Of a stretch of DNA of 19,286 nt, positions 14,475 through 19,286 are shown one piece after another. The notes below the pieces were generated by a model. It searched no databases, had not been told where the DNA came from, and was given only the letters and a program-made list of their open reading frames with translations. Position 1 is the first letter of the stretch; each line of letters opens with the position of its first letter. Both the position numbers and the translations under genes were made by a program. The DNA is from CAVPEW01 sp050247895 (GTDB lineage: Bacteria > Actinomycetota > Acidimicrobiia > Acidimicrobiales > VFJN01): the NCBI GenBank assembly GCA_050247895.1, contig JBFWTJ010000028.1, positions 1 to 19,286 on the forward strand, given 5' to 3'.

Positions 14475-14987
14475 GTGGACGTGGCCGGCCTGCTCCTCGA
14501 GCTCTACGGGCGGATCCCTCCCCTGGTGGACGCCGCCGTCACCGGGCTCGACGCCGAGCAGCTGACCGAGCCGCCCCAGCCGGGCGCGAACCCCGTCGGA
14601 TGGCTGACCTGGCACCTGACCCGGGTCCAGGACCACCACGTCGCCGAGCTCCTCGGCGTGCCCCAGGTCTGGGTCGACGGCGGCTGGGCCGCCCGCTTCG
14701 GGCTCGATCCCGATCCCGACGACACCGGCTACGGCCACACCCCCGCGCAGGTCGCCGCCGTGCGGCCCGACGGTCCCGATGCCATCCGGCAGTACCACGA
14801 CGCCGTCGACCGGCGGACCCGGACCATGCTCGAAGGGCTCACCCCCGACGACCTCGACCGCATCGTCGACCGCCGCTGGGACCCGCCGGTCACCCTCGGC
14901 GTGCGGCTCGTCAGCATCGCCGACGACAGCCTCCAGCACGCCGGCCAGGCCGCCTACGGCCGCGGCCTGCTCGACCTCCGCACCTGA
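14475..14987 (+). CDS. DinB-family (DUF664/mycothiol-dependent-type) protein
   Basis: The protein has 170 residues from GTG 14475 (GTG 14481 is possible); GGTGGA lies nine bases upstream. The four-helix-bundle signature is clear: GLLLELYGRIPPLVDAAVTG, then NPVGWLTWHLTRVQDHHVAE with metal-site histidines, and the last helix SIADDSLQHAGQAAYGRGLL with another histidine. These three helices carry the DinB metal triad. In actinobacteria, relatives are mycothiol-dependent isomerases and S-transferases (family knowledge), but the substrate here is unknown. Length agrees with DUF664 members, and the protein is soluble and cytoplasmic. The next gene, an acyltransferase, starts 98 bases downstream on the same strand; co-transcription is possible but not needed. 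Confidence 0.87.
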   Translation: MDVAGLLLELYGRIPPLVDAAVTGLDAEQLTEPPQPGANPVGWLTWHLTRVQDHHVAELLGVPQVWVDGGWAARFGLDPDPDDTGYGHTPAQVAAVRPDGPDAIRQYHDAVDRRTRTMLEGLTPDDLDRIVDRRWDPPVTLGVRLVSIADDSLQHAGQAAYGRGLLDLRT

Positions 14988-15085
14988 GTCGACAGGGGCG
15001 CGGCCGCGCTCGAACCGGCGCGTACGAGATCCCTCCACGAGGTGGATACCCTTCCGGAGTTCCACGAGTACGAGGGCGGGCACCC

Positions 15086-16228
15086 GTGTACGAGCGATCC
15101 GACGGCAACCAGGCCACCTCGCGCGGCCGGCTGGAGTTCCTCGACGGCCTGCGCGCCGGCGCCGCGTGGTTCGTGGTGGTGCACCACGCCTGGTTGGGAG
15201 CGTTCGGGACCTTTCCCGAGAACACCGGCCCGTGGGCCGTCGGCTGGTTGCGCTGGGGGCACCTTCCGGTGTCGCTGTTCATCGTGATCAGCGGCTTCTC
15301 GCTCACCCTCGCGCCTTCCCGCAACGATGATCGCACCACCGCGGGAGCCGCCGACTTCTTCCGCAGGCGGGCCGTGCGGATCGTGCCGCCGTACTGGGCC
15401 GCGCTCGCCGTCTCGTGCCTGACGATCATCCTCTACACGGGCAAGCACAGCGAGTTCTACGTCACGGCGAAGACGGTCGTCGTCTACGGCCTCCTGCTGC
15501 AGGACACGTTCGAAGCGCCGGTACCCAACGGAGCGTTCTGGTCCATCGCCGTGGAGTGGCACATCTACTTCTTCTTCCCGCTCCTGCTCTGGATGACCCG
15601 CCGCTGGGGACAGCGGTGGATGGTCGCGGCCACCACGGTGGCCGTGGTCGGCATCTACGTCGCGGCGACCGAGGTCGGCGGCTTCTTCGAGAAGTTCCTG
15701 CGCTTCAGCCCCCAGTACCTCCTGCTGTTCGTCTTCGGGGTCGTGGCGGCACGGGCCCTCAGGTCGTCCGCGGTCAGGCCCGGTGCCGCACCGGTCACCG
15801 CCGTCGTCGGGTCGATCGCCGTGCTGCTCCTGCTGTGCCTCGGCTCGCCGTCCTCGTTGGTCGAGCAGTTCTTCTGGGTCGACCTCGCCTTCGGCTTCGT
15901 GTGCGCGGTGTGGCTGTTCGCCATGGCCACCGGGAGCTTCCCCCGGGCGTCGGCGGTCCTCTCGCTCCGACCGATGGTCTGGCTCGGCCGGTTCTCCTAC
16001 AGCACGTACCTGATCCACGTCCCCGTGCTCGGCGTGACGCACTTCGCGGTGGCGCTGCCCGTCGGCGGGACGAAGCTCCAGGAGTTCCTGATCCTCGTCC
16101 TGGTCGGGCTCCCCGCGACCCTCGTCGCCTCGTACGTGCTGTACCAGTTCGTGGAGCGCCCGTCCGCCGAGCGGACCTCCACGCTCGGCCGCAAGTGGGT
16201 GGAGGCCAACCTGGCCCGAGTCCGCTGA
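15086..16228 (+). CDS. Acyltransferase-3 family membrane protein
   Basis: The protein has 380 residues from GTG 15086, with GAGGG about nine bases upstream. It shows about ten membrane helices and family motifs in order: RLEFLDGLRAGAAWFVVVHH with the conserved histidine, HLPVSLFIVISGFSL, FFRRRAVRIVPPYW with the conserved arginine, NGAFWSIAVEWHIYFFFPLL and the late SYSTYLIHVPVL. Acyltransferase-3 enzymes transfer acetyl or other acyl groups from the cytoplasm to surface polysaccharides, glycolipids or antibiotics. The acceptor is not indicated by any neighbour, since no glycan cluster is present. Reading frames that extend upstream of 15086 overlap the DinB gene and were rejected. A compact hairpin follows the stop codon. 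Confidence 0.9.
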   Translation: MYERSDGNQATSRGRLEFLDGLRAGAAWFVVVHHAWLGAFGTFPENTGPWAVGWLRWGHLPVSLFIVISGFSLTLAPSRNDDRTTAGAADFFRRRAVRIVPPYWAALAVSCLTIILYTGKHSEFYVTAKTVVVYGLLLQDTFEAPVPNGAFWSIAVEWHIYFFFPLLLWMTRRWGQRWMVAATTVAVVGIYVAATEVGGFFEKFLRFSPQYLLLFVFGVVAARALRSSAVRPGAAPVTAVVGSIAVLLLLCLGSPSSLVEQFFWVDLAFGFVCAVWLFAMATGSFPRASAVLSLRPMVWLGRFSYSTYLIHVPVLGVTHFAVALPVGGTKLQEFLILVLVGLPATLVASYVLYQFVERPSAERTSTLGRKWVEANLARVR

Positions 16229-16229
16229 G

Positions 16230-16245
16230 CCCGCCCGGAGGCGGG
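16230..16245. terminator. GC hairpin with CGGA loop
   Basis: CCCGCC (16230-16235), loop CGGA and GGCGGG (16240-16245) form a six-pair all-GC stem directly after the acyltransferase stop. It separates that gene from the convergent minus-strand gene ending at 16274 and may serve both. No U-tract is visible. Confidence 0.5.
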
Positions 16246-16273
16246 ACGCGGCCGCCTTCAGTGGCGCGGTACC

Positions 16274-17536
16274 TCAGGTGCGGACCGTGACCGAGGAGAA
16301 CGTGAGGTGGGCGGACCCGAGGGGTTGCTCGGCCGCCGCGGCCCGCTCGATCACGCCGCTGCCGGCCAGGTCGCCGTCGGGGGAAACGATCAGGTAGGCG
16401 AGCGCCACCGCGCCCACGTGGACGGCCTTGTCCCGGGCCAGCAGCCGCTCCTCGTACTGCGACTCGACGCTCGTGCTCGCCACGTGGACCACCACCAGGT
16501 ACGGCTTCACCGTGCGGTACGAGGCGGCCACGTCGGCGACGGCCAGCGGCGTGAGGCCGTCGTCGCCCGCGATCAGCGCGGCCGAGGCGAGCTGGTCGAC
16601 CGCTTCCACGACCTCGGCCGCCAGCTCGGCCTTGGCCAGCTGGACCTCCACCTCGCGCCGGCGCCGGGCCACCGCCTTGGCCGCGTCCCTCGACGGGGCC
16701 ACCAGCGCCTCCAGGGCCTCGGGCGTCACGTCGGCGGACTTGGCCTTCACCTCGAGGATCTTGGCGATCGCCGCCTGCTCGGCCTCGGCGGCCAGGAGCG
16801 CCTCGTCGGTCGCCGGCGCGTTCTCGGCCCGGAACCTCGTGGCGGCCACGTCGACCTCGTCCCGCCGGGCCAGCAGGGCGTCGAGCCGGTCGCTGACCGT
16901 CGTGGTCCCCGGCGGCTGCCAGCCGACCACCGACACCTTCCGGCCCGCACCGCCCTCGTTCAGCGCGCTGCCGACCGCCTGGGCCACGTCGGCCAGGACC
17001 GCCCGCTCGTCGATCGACGACGGGCCGCCGCGCACCGTCCGGCGGGTCTGCAGCAGCCGGGCCACCGCGGGCAACGCCCCCGACACCAGGCTGACCGCGG
17101 CCACCAACGGCAGCGCGGCCAGCACCCGCACCTGCTTGCGCGTCGCCGGCTTGGCCCCCACCGCCGCCGCGGCCAGGGCCAGCCGCTCGTCCAGCCGGTC
17201 CAGGTGGGCGCTCAGCGCGGCCTCCACCGTGGCGAAGCGCACCAGGCGCTCGTCGACCGCGACCCACACGTCGTTCTTCCCCGGCAGGCCCTGCACCCGA
17301 CCGGCCAGGTCCCGCGACGCCTGCTCCAACGCCTTGTACATGGCGATGTGCGCGAAGGGCGACGCGCTGTCGGGGACGCTCAGCGCGCCGGCCGGGAGGT
17401 CGCCCGCGCCGGGCAGGTCGGGGACCAGGGCGTCGAGCTCGACCTTGGCCGCCTCGGCCCGGATCTTGCGGGCCTCCGCCTCCAGCTTCGAGGTCTCCGC
17501 CTCGGCCTTGCCTGCTGCCGTCGCACCGTCGGTCAC
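16274..17536 (-). CDS. Unrecognised one-TM protein with coiled-coil segments
   Basis: The protein has 420 residues from GTG 17536, with GGGAGG about seven bases upstream. I do not recognise a family. Residues 8-37 are a charged alanine-rich helix (AEAETSKLEAEARKIRAEAA), probably coiled coil. A middle segment (about 61-125) is helical and predicted soluble. Residues 137-158 (RVLAALPLVAAVSLVSGALP) form the only membrane helix. A second helical stretch, about 280-350, includes DAAKAVARRRREVEVQLAKA. The C-terminal 60 residues (SYRTVKPYLVVVHVASTSVE, AYLIVSPDGDLAGSGVIER) look like a mixed beta domain. Codon use is strongly GC-rich like its neighbours, so it is a real gene. It is divergent from the small frame at 17656 and the GAF-SpoIIE gene, and convergent with the acyltransferase. 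A membrane scaffold or sensor role is only a guess. Confidence 0.75.
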   Translation of the reverse strand: MTDGATAAGKAEAETSKLEAEARKIRAEAAKVELDALVPDLPGAGDLPAGALSVPDSASPFAHIAMYKALEQASRDLAGRVQGLPGKNDVWVAVDERLVRFATVEAALSAHLDRLDERLALAAAAVGAKPATRKQVRVLAALPLVAAVSLVSGALPAVARLLQTRRTVRGGPSSIDERAVLADVAQAVGSALNEGGAGRKVSVVGWQPPGTTTVSDRLDALLARRDEVDVAATRFRAENAPATDEALLAAEAEQAAIAKILEVKAKSADVTPEALEALVAPSRDAAKAVARRRREVEVQLAKAELAAEVVEAVDQLASAALIAGDDGLTPLAVADVAASYRTVKPYLVVVHVASTSVESQYEERLLARDKAVHVGAVALAYLIVSPDGDLAGSGVIERAAAAEQPLGSAHLTFSSVTVRT

Positions 17537-17573
17537 GTCCGCCCTCCCGCGTCGAGTCACGGGATCGTTGCCC

Positions 17574-17585
17574 GACCGGCCGGTC
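17574..17585. promoter_or_regulatory. 12-base palindrome in divergent promoter region
   Basis: GACCGGCCGGTC is a perfect palindrome 38 bases upstream of the GTG start of the minus-strand one-TM protein. It could be an operator, but GC-only palindromes arise by chance in DNA of this composition. Confidence 0.25.
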
Positions 17586-17655
17586 CTGTCCACCGTCTCC
17601 ACCAGGTGCTTCCTGCTTCCTGCCGGGAAACAGGAGACGACCGTTCTCTGTTCTC

Positions 17656-17745
17656 GTGCACCAGAACGCCCGCTCACCCGACGTCGTCCCCCTCACCGAG
17701 GACGACCTGACGGCACTCGGCGACCTCGGGCGGTTGCTCGGCTGA
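17656..17745 (+). CDS. Possible 29-residue micro-ORF
   Basis: A GTG at 17656 opens a 30-codon frame encoding VHQNARSPDVVPLTEDDL followed by TALGDLGRLLG. Almost every codon ends in G or C, and the C-terminal half forms an amphipathic acidic helix. No clear Shine-Dalgarno sequence precedes it (GGAG is 23 bases away), so it might be leaderless. It lies between the divergent one-TM gene and the GAF-SpoIIE gene, 76 bases before the latter. It could be a small regulatory peptide, a leader, or chance; I cannot tell. Confidence 0.3.
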   Translation: MHQNARSPDVVPLTEDDLTALGDLGRLLG

Positions 17746-17821
17746 GCTCGGGGCGGACGGGGGTTCCCGGACCGGTGCGGGCGGGGATGCCGTAGGGTCC
17801 CGGCGGGGAGGTGGACGCCAC

Positions 17822-19286
17822 ATGGACCTTGCGGAGCAGGTGGGGTCCGGCGAACCCGCGTGGGCCGCGGCCGGCGGCGGCGGGGCCGGCCGGGACGACG
17901 CCCTCCACCGGCTCGACCGGGCCGTCGCCGACGCCGGCAGCGTCGAGGAGCTGTGCCGGGCCGTCGTCGAGGTGGCCGTCTCGGCCAGCGGCGCCGAGGC
18001 CGGCAGCATCGTGCTCCTCGACGAGGGCGGCGAGTGGGTGCGCCTCGTCGCCTCGACCGGCTACGCCCCCGACGTCGTGGCCCGCTTCGAGCGGTTCCGG
18101 GCCGACGCCGACGTGCCCCTGGCCGAGGCCATCCGCACCTCCCGCACCCTCGTGCTCGGCGACCCGGCCGCCTACCACGACCGCTACGACGAGTTCCGCG
18201 TCGCCGCGGTCGCCGCCGGGCGCTCCGGGGCCCTGTGCATCCCGCTCCCCATCGACGGGCGGGCCGTCGGCGCCCTGGGGCTCAGCTTCGGCGCCGACCG
18301 GACCGGATCCGCCGAGGACCCCGACCGGTGGGCAGCCTTCGGCCGGCGCGCCGCGGCGGCACTGGCCCGGATCCTGGTCCCCGAGGAGCCCGAACGGCTC
18401 CGCGAGATGGTCGCCGCGGCCCGCAGCCGGCTGGCCTTCGTGTCCGCCGCCGGGCGCGAGCTGGCCCGCTCCCTCGACCGGTCCGCGGTGCTGGCCACCC
18501 TGACCCGGCTCGTCGTCCCCCGCTTCGCCGACTGGGCCTCGGTCCTGCTGCCCGAGGGCGACGAGCTCGTCGCCGCCACGCTCGTCCACCGCGGCCAGGA
18601 CGACGACGCGGGCGAGGACCGCGCCGGTCGCTTCCGCTGCCCCGTCGACGCGCCCGGCGCCGCCGCGGCCGCCTACCGGCACGGGGGACCCCTCCTCGTG
18701 GCCGGCGTCGACGACGAGGTCCGGGCCCGCATCGCGGTCTACCCCGAGCTGGCCGGGCTCCTGGCCACCACCACCAGCCGCTTCGTGGTCCCCATGACCT
18801 TCGGCGACCGCACGCTCGGCGTGCTGACCCTCGCCGAGTGCCGCGGCCGGCCCCTCGATGCCGACGACCGGGCCGTGCTGGCCGAGCTCGCCGCCCGGGC
18901 CGGCACCGCCCTCGAGCACGCCGAGCGCTACGGCGCGACCAGCGACATGGTCGAGCTCCTGCAGCGGGCCGTGCTGCCCCGGGCCATGCCCGGCGTGCCC
19001 GGCCTCGACCTCGCCGCCCGCTACCTGCCCGCCACCGTCGGCGTCCTCGTCGGCGGCGACTGGTACGACGCCTTCGCCGTCCGGGACGGCCGGATCGCCC
19101 TGTGCGTCGGCGACATCGCCGGCCACGGCCTCGAGGCCGCCGCCTGCATGGCCCAGGTCCGCAACGCCCTGCGCGTCTACGCGCTCGACGACCCCGAGCC
19201 GTCGAGCGTGGTCACCCGGCTCATCACCTTCGCCGTGGACGCCGAGATCACCCGTGTCACCACCGTGCTCTACGCCCTCGTCGACG
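17822..19286 (+). CDS. GAF-GAF-SpoIIE (PP2C-type) serine phosphatase, partial at right edge
   Basis: The frame opens at ATG 17822 after GGAGGT and stays open for 488 codons to the window edge. A first GAF domain covers about residues 30-175 (VEELCRAVVEVAVSASGAEA, GSIVLLDEGGEWVRLVASTG, CIPLPIDGRAVGALGLSFG). A second GAF domain follows at about 200-375 (ARSLDRSAVLATLTRLVVPR, VVPMTFGDRTLGVLTLAE). The SpoIIE/RsbU phosphatase domain then begins (LLQRAVLPRAMPGVPGLDLA, GGDWYDAF, CVGDIAGHGLEAAACMAQVR), with the metal-binding aspartates of GGDWYD and GDIAGHG. Such proteins dephosphorylate anti-sigma-factor antagonists in response to a GAF-sensed signal. The C-terminal part of the phosphatase and any HATPase domain lie outside the window. 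A TAGGGT element (17793-17798) may be the -10 box. No transmembrane segment is seen, so it is cytoplasmic. Confidence 0.9.
   Translation, partial: MDLAEQVGSGEPAWAAAGGGGAGRDDALHRLDRAVADAGSVEELCRAVVEVAVSASGAEAGSIVLLDEGGEWVRLVASTGYAPDVVARFERFRADADVPLAEAIRTSRTLVLGDPAAYHDRYDEFRVAAVAAGRSGALCIPLPIDGRAVGALGLSFGADRTGSAEDPDRWAAFGRRAAAALARILVPEEPERLREMVAAARSRLAFVSAAGRELARSLDRSAVLATLTRLVVPRFADWASVLLPEGDELVAATLVHRGQDDDAGEDRAGRFRCPVDAPGAAAAAYRHGGPLLVAGVDDEVRARIAVYPELAGLLATTTSRFVVPMTFGDRTLGVLTLAECRGRPLDADDRAVLAELAARAGTALEHAERYGATSDMVELLQRAVLPRAMPGVPGLDLAARYLPATVGVLVGGDWYDAFAVRDGRIALCVGDIAGHGLEAAACMAQVRNALRVYALDDPEPSSVVTRLITFAVDAEITRVTTVLYALVD

Noticed and set aside
15795..17696. 633-codon minus-strand frame across the acyltransferase and one-TM genes
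   Set aside because: It is a glycine/arginine-rich shadow that crosses two convergent real genes.
17693..19126. 477-codon minus-strand frame opposite the SpoIIE gene
   Set aside because: It is a repetitive glycine/alanine shadow; the plus strand encodes recognisable GAF and phosphatase motifs.

Overview
The window is high-GC DNA with strong G/C third-position bias, GTG/TTG starts and mostly actinobacterial-type families: a large ATP-binding LuxR regulator, a LAxTG-type wall-anchored protein, a DinB/DUF664 protein, a GAF-SpoIIE phosphatase, and tRNA-Leu-targeted integration. I infer an actinomycete (Actinomycetota); an Acidimicrobiia-like lineage is possible but not proven.

Region 1 (about 1-2955) looks like the end of a decayed integrated element. 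It holds two pieces of tyrosine-recombinase genes lying head to head, an excisionase-family antitoxin whose toxin is missing, an AAA ATPase with a DUF4143 domain, and a DUF6933 protein. It ends at a 24-base tRNA-Leu 3' end with no tRNA body, the classic right border of an integrase-targeted island. About 545 bases with no convincing gene follow.

Region 2 (3500-4833) carries a DUF1345 membrane protein, a strong hairpin terminator, and a nitrobindin-like heme-binding beta-barrel protein.

Region 3 (about 4830-13240) is a minus-strand series. Read in the direction of transcription, it starts with a 73-codon remnant of an iron-centre-repair (RIC/YtfE/ScdA) hemerythrin. Next is a membrane-anchored NirK-like multicopper oxidase with an extra N-terminal cupredoxin domain. 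An 875-residue MalT-type LuxR regulator follows, and last is a large secreted surface protein with two SdrD_B-type domains and three consecutive LAxTG sorting motifs. A palindromic operator and a DosR-like box precede the copper-protein operon. A near-perfect 32-base palindrome lies between the LuxR gene and the surface-protein gene. The nitrobindin-like gene, the RIC remnant and the NirK-like enzyme share a possible nitric-oxide/nitrite theme; this is inference.

Region 4 (13412-19286) looks like ordinary chromosome: a DUF1801 protein, a two-TM SHOCT protein, a DinB-family protein, an acyltransferase-3 membrane protein, an unrecognised one-TM coiled-coil protein, a possible 29-residue micro-ORF, and a GAF-GAF-SpoIIE phosphatase that runs off the right edge.

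I saw no CRISPR array, rRNA gene, intact tRNA or complete insertion sequence. I found no single clearly new system. The best leads are the scrambled island end, the copper-oxidase operon with its RIC relic, and the LAL regulator/surface-protein pair.
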